In this document: one piece after another, positions 7,769 to 15,027 of the stretch
Layout of the letters: each line of letters opens with the position of its first letter
How positions within the stretch are numbered: the stretch's first letter is position 1
From: Tissierellaceae bacterium
Lineage (GTDB): Bacteria > Bacillota > Clostridia > Tissierellales > Tissierellaceae
Assembly: GCA_023229175.1 (NCBI GenBank)
Contig: JALNZV010000016.1
Coordinates: 1 to 43,805, forward strand
Direction: 5' to 3'
DNA length: 43,805 nt
Made by a program: the position numbers and the translations under genes
The notes under the pieces: generated by a model
Told to the model about the DNA's origin: nothing
Database searches by the model: none
What the model saw: the letters and a program-made list of their open reading frames with translations, nothing else

Positions 7769-9490
7769 TTAAACTATATCCATATATTTTAAAATGTTCT
7801 CATGAAGATACTCTTCTATATCACGGGCAGTAGGTAGATTTAAAATATGGTCTAATTTAGCTCTTACCTCATCCCTATTGGTATTGCTAATGATATACCT
7901 TGCCTTTAAGATGGACCAAGGGTTCATGCTAAATTCATCTAAACCCATTGCCAGAAGAACAGGAATTAATCTTTCATCTCCTGCCATTTCTCCACACATA
8001 CCTACCCATATACCTTCCTTGTGTCCATTTTCTATTGTCGTCATTATCAAAGACAGCACTGCAGGGTGAAATTGATTATATAAATATGAGATTTCCTGAT
8101 TTCCCCTATCTACGGCCAAAGTATATTGGATTAAATCATTTGTACCTATGCTAAAGAAGTCAACCTCCTTTGCAAATTGTCTTGAATGAATAGCCACAGC
8201 GGGAATCTCTACCATTATTCCCACCTCAATATACTCGTTAAATTTAAATCCTCCAATTTTTAGTTCACTTTTTGCTTCTTCCAACAGTTTCTTGCTCTCC
8301 CTAAGTTCTTCTAAACTTGAAATCATTGGAAACATTATTTTTATATTTCCATAGGAACTCGCCCTTAAAATCGCCCTTAATTGAGTTTTGAATATCCCTG
8401 GATTATCTAAGCAATACCTAATCGCCCTATACCCTAAAAACGGATTTAACTCGTGAGGAATATTTAGATATGGAATTTCTTTATCCCCGCCAACATCTAA
8501 TGTCCTGATAATCAAAGGCCTATTTCCCAGCTTTGCCGCTGCCGTTTTATAAGCGTTAAACTGCTCTTCCTCAGTGGGGAGTTTATTGTTGTACAGGTAC
8601 AAGAATTCTGTCCTAAAAAGTCCTACTCCTTCACCGTCGTTTTCTATTACCTTATCTATATCGTCTATTGTTCCAATATTTCCAGCTAACTCTACAGTGA
8701 ACCCGTCCTTTGATATGGACTTAGCCCCCCGCATCCCTTCTAATTTTTGTTTTTTCATTTCGTAATCCTTTTTTTTCCTTTTATACTGTAAAACCCCATC
8801 CTCAGTTGGATTCAATACTATTTCTCCATTAAAACCATTGATTATTATACAGTCCCCATCCTTTACCATATCTACTATTCCTGCTACTCCGCATACTGAT
8901 GGAATATTCATCGACCTTGCTAAAATAGATGTATGGGATGTTCTGCCTCCTTTTTCAGTTACTATTCCCGCGACCATTTCCTTATTAATCTGAGCAGTAT
9001 CTGACGGAGCTAAATCTTTCGCTACGATTATGGTTCCCTTCTTAATATTCGAAAAATCTTTAAATTCTATACCCAAGAGTATTCTTTGAAGCCTCTCAGA
9101 CACATCTTTTATGTCATTTATTCTACCACGTATATAATCATCTTCGATATCCTCAAAAACTGCAATAAAGTATTCTGTAGCCTGATCAATAGCCCATTCA
9201 CTATTGATTCCATCCGTTTTTATCTTGTCTTTTATCCCCATAATATATTCAGGGTCTTCAAGGAACATCTTGTGCGCAAAAAATATCTCTGCTTCCTTCG
9301 TGCCCGCATCTACTAAGGCTTTATTGTAAATATTGTCTATTTCTTCCATGGCCTTATCTATGGCACTATCAAGTCTAATTAACTCTTCATTTTTGCTTTT
9401 TATATTGTACTTTGAAATTTTAATTTCAGGTTGATTGTATACTAGAATTCGACCAATGCCAATACCATTAGAAGTTCCCCTACCTTTCAT
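7769..9490 (-). CDS. ptsI: PTS Enzyme I (phosphoenolpyruvate-protein phosphotransferase)
   Basis: 573 residues, full length. Enzyme I takes phosphate from phosphoenolpyruvate and passes it to HPr. The phosphorylated histidine is H186 in GGRTSHTSILARSM (181-194); the PEP-binding barrel follows, with GVGLFRTEFLY (about 289-299) and the conserved active-site cysteine in GMCGEMAGDERL (near 495-506). The ATG at 9490 has AGGAGG eight bases upstream, and the gene lies 12 bp after ptsH. It is the last gene of the sigma-54 PTS operon, an unusual place for a general PTS protein; if no other ptsI exists in the genome, all PTS transport would depend on this operon or on a promoter inside it. Confidence 0.97.
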   Translation of the reverse strand: MKGRGTSNGIGIGRILVYNQPEIKISKYNIKSKNEELIRLDSAIDKAMEEIDNIYNKALVDAGTKEAEIFFAHKMFLEDPEYIMGIKDKIKTDGINSEWAIDQATEYFIAVFEDIEDDYIRGRINDIKDVSERLQRILLGIEFKDFSNIKKGTIIVAKDLAPSDTAQINKEMVAGIVTEKGGRTSHTSILARSMNIPSVCGVAGIVDMVKDGDCIIINGFNGEIVLNPTEDGVLQYKRKKKDYEMKKQKLEGMRGAKSISKDGFTVELAGNIGTIDDIDKVIENDGEGVGLFRTEFLYLYNNKLPTEEEQFNAYKTAAAKLGNRPLIIRTLDVGGDKEIPYLNIPHELNPFLGYRAIRYCLDNPGIFKTQLRAILRASSYGNIKIMFPMISSLEELRESKKLLEEAKSELKIGGFKFNEYIEVGIMVEIPAVAIHSRQFAKEVDFFSIGTNDLIQYTLAVDRGNQEISYLYNQFHPAVLSLIMTTIENGHKEGIWVGMCGEMAGDERLIPVLLAMGLDEFSMNPWSILKARYIISNTNRDEVRAKLDHILNLPTARDIEEYLHENILKYMDIV

Positions 9491-9502
9491 CGAATCTTCC
9501 TC

Positions 9503-9766
9503 CTAATCAACTATTTTTTTCTCTATAAATTCTTTCAATTCCACAACTGCGTTTTCCTCATCTTTGCCTAAAGCTCTAATCAAGATGGCATCTCCTTTTA
9601 TAGCACCCATACTCAGTATGCTCATTATACTTTTGCCATTGTACTCCTTATCTTCCTTTATAAATTTAATTTCACTCTCATATTTATTGGCCTCTCTGAC
9701 AACCATGGATGCTGGCCTGGCATGTAACCCAGTATCATTTGATAAAATAACTTCCCTTTCAGCCAT
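9503..9766 (-). CDS. ptsH: Phosphocarrier protein HPr
   Basis: 87 residues, standard. It carries phosphate from Enzyme I to the IIA subunit. The catalytic histidine is H15 in DTGLHARPA (11-19). Ser46 lies in GKSIMSILSMGA (44-55), the site of HPr kinase in Firmicutes, so carbon-catabolite signalling by P-Ser-HPr is possible; hprK and ccpA are not in the window. Start ATG at 9766 with AAGGGGG upstream. Sits between the MupG-like gene and ptsI in one operon. Confidence 0.97.
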   Translation of the reverse strand: MAEREVILSNDTGLHARPASMVVREANKYESEIKFIKEDKEYNGKSIMSILSMGAIKGDAILIRALGKDEENAVVELKEFIEKKIVD

Positions 9767-9782
9767 AGGATAACCCCCTTCA

Positions 9783-10868
9783 TTACGATTTATATGCCTT
9801 TAATTTGAATTTTTGCCAAGGTTTAATATAATCAAGTAAAAATATTTCTTCGTCTATTACCTTACCGACTACTGATGACCTCTGGCTATTTTCCATGGGT
9901 TTGAGCACTATATGAACTTCACCTGCATAATGAGCATATAGACTAGATTCAATAACTATATCTCCCTTTTCTAACCTCTTTGGATTAATTAGCCTAAAAT
10001 CATATCCCTTGTACTTCACCCTAGACTGAGTGGATCTAATCATATATTCCGACAAATCACCCCTGCTAAAGTGAAGTTCATCGAACAAGATACTTCTCTC
10101 GATTTCAGGTAAATCATTATACATTTCTATATTTAATTCTAAAATTTCGCCACTGGCTAGGGCTAGATTTGATATTTCCTTTTCAGAAGCATAACAGTTT
10201 GAAATAATAATATCATCAATTAATCCCGTATTTATTAAATCCTTAGCTTGTACTTCAATTGGTAAATTTCTGTGTTCTTCCATGGTAGGCAATCCCTCGT
10301 TCAGTTCCCATGGCCCAAAACTAGCCTCATTGGATGATACAAAAGCTGCTGTCCTTAATCCATGTTTTTTGAATTCCTCCGTCGTTTCCATAAAATGTTT
10401 CCTAGATATACCTGTAAATCTATGGGGATAAAAGTTGTGGCATCCTATTATATTATCTTTATTTGGCATATAACTCATTATATTCTCTAAATACTTAGTA
10501 CCACTACTGATATTCAATTCAATCTTTAACCCATAGGGATTATACGACATTATACTTTCCTCATTTCCGCTAAATCCCATATCTAATCTTATGCCTGCGA
10601 GCCCCATATCCTTAAATATTTTCAAATCTCTGTAATCAATATTTAAACTTTTAAAAACCCTTGGGCCAATATCTGCAATTACTTCCATTTCCATTCCATT
10701 GGCATATTTTATGATTTTCTTAAACTGTTCTAACATCATTTCGTTATCAACAGTGAGAAAATTCATAAATACTCTATTGAATTTGTGTTTAGCTGCAATA
10801 CTTAGATATCTTATATCTTCGTCCAAATTTGATTTATCAGGATAAATGGATATACCGAGCCTAGCCAT
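9783..10868 (-). CDS. MupG-family (DUF871) glycosidase, probably 6-phospho-N-acetylmuramidase
   Basis: 361 residues from the ATG at 10868, chosen because GAGGAGAGG lies just before it; a longer frame from 10892 would place that site inside the gene. The protein has a TIM-barrel start (ARLGISIYPDKS), ADIGP and IRLDMGFSG strand ends, the block NIIGCHNFYPHRFTGIS, and a C-terminal small domain near SRVKYKGYDFRL. S. aureus MupG of this family cleaves MurNAc-6-P-GlcNAc taken up by a PTS. Here the gene sits inside a PTS operon, overlapping the IIA stop by 8 bp, and nagA, murQ and anmK are also in the window, so release of MurNAc-6-P or a related sugar phosphate is a fair inference. The PTS is of the lactose/cellobiose family rather than the MurP type, so another phospho-disaccharide is possible. 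Confidence 0.82.
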   Translation of the reverse strand: MARLGISIYPDKSNLDEDIRYLSIAAKHKFNRVFMNFLTVDNEMMLEQFKKIIKYANGMEMEVIADIGPRVFKSLNIDYRDLKIFKDMGLAGIRLDMGFSGNEESIMSYNPYGLKIELNISSGTKYLENIMSYMPNKDNIIGCHNFYPHRFTGISRKHFMETTEEFKKHGLRTAAFVSSNEASFGPWELNEGLPTMEEHRNLPIEVQAKDLINTGLIDDIIISNCYASEKEISNLALASGEILELNIEMYNDLPEIERSILFDELHFSRGDLSEYMIRSTQSRVKYKGYDFRLINPKRLEKGDIVIESSLYAHYAGEVHIVLKPMENSQRSSVVGKVIDEEIFLLDYIKPWQKFKLKAYKS

Positions 10869-11193
10869 GGTTGACCTCTCCTCTGAACTCACTTACTATT
10901 TGATATAGGTCCATAAATTCATTGGCCATATCCCTTATGGTAATAGCATTCATCAAGTGATCTTGGGCATGGATTAATAAAAGTGATATTTGGCTCTCCT
11001 CTCCCCTTGCCTCCCCTTGAATTAACAAAGTTTGACTTTTGTGGGCTTCCGATAATTTATCATTGGCCTCTTCTATGGCTTTTTTCGCCTCGCTAAATTC
11101 CCCTGCTTTTGCATATCTTATGGCTTCCATACAAAAACTTCTGGCCTCTCCACTGTAATTAATTATATTAATTATTATTAGTTCTAAATCCAT
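10861..11193 (-). CDS. PTS lactose/cellobiose-family IIA subunit
   Basis: 110 residues, the usual length for this all-helical trimeric family. It accepts phosphate from HPr and gives it to IIB. The probable phospho-histidine is H75 in LLIHAQDHLMNA (72-83), the signature stretch of the family. The start ATG at 11193 has GGAGAGAGG upstream. The stop codon is embedded in the start of the MupG-like gene (8-bp overlap). A 191-bp gap with a strong palindrome separates it from the IIC gene. Confidence 0.93.
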   Translation of the reverse strand: MDLELIIINIINYSGEARSFCMEAIRYAKAGEFSEAKKAIEEANDKLSEAHKSQTLLIQGEARGEESQISLLLIHAQDHLMNAITIRDMANEFMDLYQIVSEFRGEVNHG

Positions 11194-11260
11194 TTTCCTC
11201 TCTCCTTCATCATTTAATTTATCGGCTAATTGTTAAAAAAGTTTGGCAGGTGGCTCTTGC

Positions 11261-11335
11261 TTATTTTGGCACCCTATTAAATAGTTTATGCCCCTTCAAA
11301 TCATCCGTCGCCAATGGATTGGAAATCATGGCCAT
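11261..11335 (-). CDS. Possible 24-residue peptide between IIC and IIA genes
   Basis: An open frame of 24 codons (starts MAMISNPLATDD, ends KLFNRVPK) in the IIC-IIA gap. I do not recognise it, and no clear ribosome binding site stands before it. It may be chance, a leader peptide, or a scrap of a lost gene. Listed because the gap is otherwise unexplained. Confidence 0.15.
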   Translation of the reverse strand: MAMISNPLATDDLKGHKLFNRVPK

Positions 11336-11358
11336 CAAAGCCTTTTCACAATTTATCT

Positions 11359-11384
11359 AATAAGGGGCCAATTGGCCCCTTATT
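11359..11384 (-). terminator. 26-bp perfect palindrome directly after the IIC stop codon
   Basis: Two 13-base arms without spacer, with core GGGGCCAATTGGCCCC, abut the IIC stop. On the minus strand the sequence after it (TAGATAAATTG) has no T-run, so a partial terminator or an mRNA end-protecting hairpin that sets IIC versus IIA/HPr/EI amounts is more likely than a full stop. Confidence 0.6.
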
Positions 11385-12668
11385 TTAGCCTTTAACTTTT
11401 TCTCTATTTGCTACCTGCCTTTCTGCTGCTGCTATAAAAGGTAAATATATTAGAGTAGCAATTGCCAAATTAGCCAGTGCCAGCAATGCTGCCATGATAC
11501 TTCCAAATCCCTTGGCACCAGTTGCCAAAAATGCCCCTATACCTACTGGTGTAATCCAAGGTATTTGTACATAAGTCGCTGGTACTATACCAGCTGCCGT
11601 GGCTATATAAGCTATTAAAGACAATACCCCAGGAACCAGTAAAAATGGAATAAACATAATTGGATTCAGTACTATTGGCAGACCATAAATAACAGATTCG
11701 TTAATCTGGAATATACCTAGTGGTAAGGATAATTTAGCAACTTCCCTGTATTCCCGTCTTTTTCTCACCACAATAAAAATGGCTATTATGATGGCTAAAG
11801 TAGCACCAGAACCTCCTAAATGCACAAAAGAATCAAAGAATGCCTTTGTAACCAAATGAGGTGCCTCTCCCCCAGCCATAACAGCATCGTAATTTGCGGT
11901 AAGGGCAGGTAAATAAACGGACTGCATTATGGGCTCAAATATATTAGCACCATGTACCCCAAAGAACCATAGTAAATTCATCAGAATTGGAATTAATACA
12001 ACTGCTGCTACACCCTGTGTTACGGCCATCAAAGGCTTTTGAATTACTGTAAATACTAATTCAAATAGGCTTCCAAGACCTGCCTTATCAATTATAAGTG
12101 TCAATGCTCCAAAAAACATCAAGGCAATAAATCCCGGTATTATTGCAGCAAAAGATTTGATAACTGCAGGTGGCACAGTATCTGGCATTTTAATAGTCAA
12201 ACCTCTTTTTGTCAGTTTTACAAATATTTCTGTTGCTATTAAGGCCACTATCATACCTGTAAAAATCCCATTGGCATCTAAATATCCCCAATGTAAATAT
12301 CCCCAGCCTGCATCTCCATGTGCTTGTGGCAGTGTGGTAATAAATGCTGCAACAGATATTATCCCTGCCACTAATCCATCTTCATTGTATGACTTTGCTA
12401 GGTTGTACCCAATGGAGAAGGTAACCAATAACCCAAGCATGGCTAGGGTTCCCCACCATACGTTGCCGTTTATAGGTGTCAATATGTTTCCTAAAGGTGG
12501 TATCCACGTACCTAAAGTATTGTTTAAAAGTACTGCTATTGCACCCGCTAGTACAATAGGCATAATGCCTACAAATCCATCTCTAATAGCAGCAAGATGC
12601 CTTTGTGAGCCTATTTTCCCCGCTACGGGAATAAACTTTTCCTCCATCCATTTCATTAAACCCTTCAT
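11385..12668 (-). CDS. PTS lactose/cellobiose-family IIC permease
   Basis: 427 residues, about 10 membrane segments. This is the channel subunit of a CelB/ChbC-type PTS that moves a beta-linked disaccharide across the membrane while it is phosphorylated by IIB. Family stretches visible: N-terminal KWMEEKFIPVAGKIGSQRHL, WFFGVHGANIFEPIM (about 234-248), HLGGSGATL (about 278-286), and PLGIFQINESVIYGLPIVLNP (about 312-332) with the conserved Asn-Glu sugar-binding region. Start ATG at 12668 with AAGGGGG upstream; 32 bp after the IIB gene. The sugar cannot be told from sequence alone; the MupG-like gene and nagA suggest an amino-sugar disaccharide. Confidence 0.94.
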   Translation of the reverse strand: MKGLMKWMEEKFIPVAGKIGSQRHLAAIRDGFVGIMPIVLAGAIAVLLNNTLGTWIPPLGNILTPINGNVWWGTLAMLGLLVTFSIGYNLAKSYNEDGLVAGIISVAAFITTLPQAHGDAGWGYLHWGYLDANGIFTGMIVALIATEIFVKLTKRGLTIKMPDTVPPAVIKSFAAIIPGFIALMFFGALTLIIDKAGLGSLFELVFTVIQKPLMAVTQGVAAVVLIPILMNLLWFFGVHGANIFEPIMQSVYLPALTANYDAVMAGGEAPHLVTKAFFDSFVHLGGSGATLAIIIAIFIVVRKRREYREVAKLSLPLGIFQINESVIYGLPIVLNPIMFIPFLLVPGVLSLIAYIATAAGIVPATYVQIPWITPVGIGAFLATGAKGFGSIMAALLALANLAIATLIYLPFIAAAERQVANREKVKG

Positions 12669-12700
12669 ACGTATCCCCCTTCTAAAATAATAGTAAATGA

Positions 12701-13012
12701 TTATTTCCCTTCAATTATGGATATAGCATAATCCAATACCTTTACGCCATTCATGGTGCCATAATCTACACTGTTTATCACATTTACAGGAATACCCTTA
12801 GGGTCTGCTAATTCCTTTATCTTGGGCAAAATATATCTAACCTGCGGCCCCAAAAGTAATACATCAAGATTTTCTAAGTTGTTCTTTAAATCCGCCTCTG
12901 CTACTGCTTTTATATTTGTTTTTATGCCCTGCTCTTCTGCTGCTTTTTCCATCTTAGTTACTAAAAGACTTGTAGACATACCAGCAGAACACACCAATAC
13001 GATATTATACAA
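12701..13012 (-). CDS. PTS lactose/cellobiose-family IIB subunit
   Basis: 103 residues, standard length. The phosphorylated cysteine is C8 in the P-loop-like VLVCSAGMSTSLL (5-17). It takes phosphate from IIA and transfers it to the incoming sugar held by IIC. The start is a TTG at 13012, supported by GGGGGAT six bases upstream; no ATG is better placed. First gene of the PTS operon, about 90 bp downstream of the sigma-54 promoter at 13103-13117. Confidence 0.94.
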   Translation of the reverse strand: MYNIVLVCSAGMSTSLLVTKMEKAAEEQGIKTNIKAVAEADLKNNLENLDVLLLGPQVRYILPKIKELADPKGIPVNVINSVDYGTMNGVKVLDYAISIIEGK

Positions 13013-13026
13013 TTTTATCCCCCTTT

Positions 13027-13096
13027 CTTATTTTATTTACGTAATAACCAGTGTACCACTACTTATTTTATTTACGTAATAACCAGTGTACCACTA
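13027..13096. repeat. Exact 35-bp tandem duplication in the PTS operon leader
   Basis: Positions 13027-13061 and 13062-13096 are identical, base for base (each begins CTTATTTTATTTACG and ends GTGTACCACTA). Each copy carries the palindrome TTACGTAA and, on the minus strand, the octamer GGTTATTA. The array lies between the sigma-54 promoter and the IIB ribosome binding site, so it is transcribed as leader RNA. Confidence 0.97.
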
Positions 13097-13102
13097 TTAA
13101 AT

Positions 13103-13117
13103 GCAATATACGTGCCA
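13103..13117 (-). promoter_or_regulatory. Sigma-54 promoter of the PTS operon
   Basis: On the minus strand: TGGCAC (13117-13112), five bases, TTGC (13106-13103), then AT. This matches the -24/-12 consensus TGGCAC-N5-TTGC exactly. It lies 91 bp upstream of the IIB start, pointing at the PTS operon, and immediately downstream of a LevR-type sigma-54 activator gene, the normal arrangement for this control system. Confidence 0.9.
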
Positions 13118-13122
13118 ACGTT

Positions 13123-13137
13123 AATAACCTTGTTATT
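13123..13137. promoter_or_regulatory. Small inverted repeat beside the -24 element
   Basis: AATAAC (13123-13128), three bases, GTTATT (13132-13137). The minus-strand octamer GGTTATTA found here recurs in both copies of the 35-bp duplication. A possible activator site, though closer to the -24 box than sigma-54 enhancers usually are. Confidence 0.3.
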
Positions 13138-13154
13138 GCAATGTGCTTATGGAC

Positions 13155-13187
13155 AAAAAAATAGTGTGTACATACCTACACACTATT
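13155..13187 (-). terminator. Terminator of the LevR-type gene
   Basis: Minus strand: AATAGTGTGT (13187-13178), 8-base loop, ACACACTATT (13069+100 to 13160), then a T-run. The stop codon of the regulator gene lies within the first arm. Confidence 0.75.
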
Positions 13188-14916
13188 GCACAGTTTTGCT
13201 GTTTTCAATAAACATTTTTAGGATATAGGCTATGTCATTCTCGCCTATATCAACATTATAATGCCTTCTAATGTTTTCAATCTCATTTTGCACAGTTAAG
13301 AATTCACTTGAATACTCGTCTATAAACTCCAGCAAATTCGCGAATTCTTTGGTTTTCTTTTCGCCTTTCAAATTGTCCATCATAAAACAGATATGCATAA
13401 TCATACCAGTTTTTACTTCATCAGATACCTTTAAATCTAATTTTTTTTCTACTTGATCTATAAAGGTGTTTACTTCCTCAATTATCAATTCGTCCTTTAG
13501 ATAAACGAGATGTTCTTTTAGGGATTCCCACACTCCATTATGTGATCTTTTTTCCACCATGAGTCTATTTAATATCCCTTTTATTTTACCTGAGAAAACG
13601 TCCATGACGGATATGAAAGGTATTCCTCCTATATCGATTTCCATGGAACTAATTATGGCTAATATGTTATAATCTTCCTTCATTTTAGATACCCGATCCT
13701 CTAGACTGCTGCTGCCAATTATATTTATGGTTTCGATTTTCAAGTCGAGGCTGCCTAAAATGTTGACCAACATCTCTTTTACTTTTCTTGCAAGACCATC
13801 TCCCGTAAAACATGCCACAAGAATCAAATTTCTTTTATATATCTCCTTATCTAATCTCTCTTTGCCCAATATCTCCTCCATGGAATAACCAAGTACAGAC
13901 TTTCTACCTGCATCCAATACCATTGAAGTCGTTACCATGTCGACTGTCCTTATTTTAATTCCAGTTTCTTCAGCAAGCATAGATCCGAAATTCGTCAGAG
14001 AACCCATATCTACCATGAGTATAACTCCTTTATCCCCATTCATATTTACAATCTTTTCTTTCACTACTTCGTACATCTTCTGTGGTTTCATAGATAAGGG
14101 CATATCTAGGCCAATGACAAAATCCAAACCCAATAGGCTATTTACCACCTCTACCATTGAGCTGGCAGTACTTTTGCCATGCATAATAACCATAATCCTT
14201 ACATATGATTCCATTTCTTTTTTATCTTTAAAAAAATCTGTTGCAAAAAACATAGCAAGATAGCCGATTTCATCTACAGGAATCTCTACATTAAATTTAC
14301 TATCTATTATCTTTGCAATTTTCATTGCATATATGAATTCATTTTCATAGTTAATTCTAATAAAGTTTAGTTTTGGATTATATATCCTCTCCCCTTTTTT
14401 AATTCTTTCAATACTCCTTTCTAAGTGGAAAGATAAACCCAAATATATTCTTTCATCGTATTCTTTATTTAGGACTTGTTTGGCGAGCAATAGTATTTCA
14501 TCAACTATATCCATTATCTCTTTACTGATTATGTTTTTAAGCCCATCCTTTTTATAGTATCTGCTGATTTCCCCTAAATATCTCTGAAAATGTGACTCTA
14601 TATCTATATTGAGGATTTCACTTATTTCTCTATCATCTAGACCCTTTCTTTTATAAGATTTAATTTTTCCCTCAATGGTGCTATAAAAGTCCTCTCCAAT
14701 TTTCTCTTCTTCATGTATTAATTTCAATGTGGGCTCCAATGTCTCACTAAATTTCAATATATCCTCAGTCATACCTATTAGTTCATCGACATCATATCTG
14801 TGCTCTTGAAGTAAAAGAAGACCTTTTCTCACATGGTTAGGTATCTCACTTTGGGTAATCATGAGGACGCTATTAAGATTTGCCTTGTAATTGAGAAAAG
14901 CCTTTGCACAGGACAA
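13183..14916 (-). CDS. Downstream part of the broken LevR-type regulator (PRD1-EIIA-PRD2)
   Basis: 577 codons from an in-frame TTG at 14916 to the TAG at 13183. It is the same frame as the upstream part, and coding-like sequence (SRRLGDDIYISKNSL, then YDCPNNIGQLKSDIQ) fills the 36 codons between the internal TAG and this TTG, so 14916 is only the first available start, not a natural one. It contains the sensory domains only. Whether it is made separately is unknown. Confidence 0.55.
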   Translation of the reverse strand: MSCAKAFLNYKANLNSVLMITQSEIPNHVRKGLLLLQEHRYDVDELIGMTEDILKFSETLEPTLKLIHEEEKIGEDFYSTIEGKIKSYKRKGLDDREISEILNIDIESHFQRYLGEISRYYKKDGLKNIISKEIMDIVDEILLLAKQVLNKEYDERIYLGLSFHLERSIERIKKGERIYNPKLNFIRINYENEFIYAMKIAKIIDSKFNVEIPVDEIGYLAMFFATDFFKDKKEMESYVRIMVIMHGKSTASSMVEVVNSLLGLDFVIGLDMPLSMKPQKMYEVVKEKIVNMNGDKGVILMVDMGSLTNFGSMLAEETGIKIRTVDMVTTSMVLDAGRKSVLGYSMEEILGKERLDKEIYKRNLILVACFTGDGLARKVKEMLVNILGSLDLKIETINIIGSSSLEDRVSKMKEDYNILAIISSMEIDIGGIPFISVMDVFSGKIKGILNRLMVEKRSHNGVWESLKEHLVYLKDELIIEEVNTFIDQVEKKLDLKVSDEVKTGMIMHICFMMDNLKGEKKTKEFANLLEFIDEYSSEFLTVQNEIENIRRHYNVDIGENDIAYILKMFIENSKTVQ

Positions 14917-15024
14917 TTGAATATCGCTTTTAAGTTGTCCAATATTATTAGGACAATCATATAATAAATAGGATATTAATGAATTTTTGCTTATGTATAT
15001 ATCGTCTCCTAGCCTGCGTGATTC

Positions 15025-15027
15025 CTA
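15025..15027 (-). other. In-frame TAG inside the LevR-type gene
   Basis: The codon lies between ETFIK and ESRRLGDD, where intact relatives have a Lys/Gln/Glu-type residue after a Phe-Phe or Phe-Ile pair; AAG, CAG or GAG becomes TAG by one base change. TAG ends several intact genes in this window, so it is an ordinary stop here. Confidence 0.8.

Noticed and set aside
12157..12690. 177-residue plus-strand frame
   Set aside because: Antisense shadow of the PTS IIC gene, with no ribosome binding site or family resemblance.
15025..15027. Pyrrolysine at the amber codon of the LevR-type gene
   Set aside because: TAG is the normal stop of several intact genes here (for example sufB, the tgpA-like gene, ptsH, the IIA gene and the CC/Se gene), and this protein family has no reason to need pyrrolysine.
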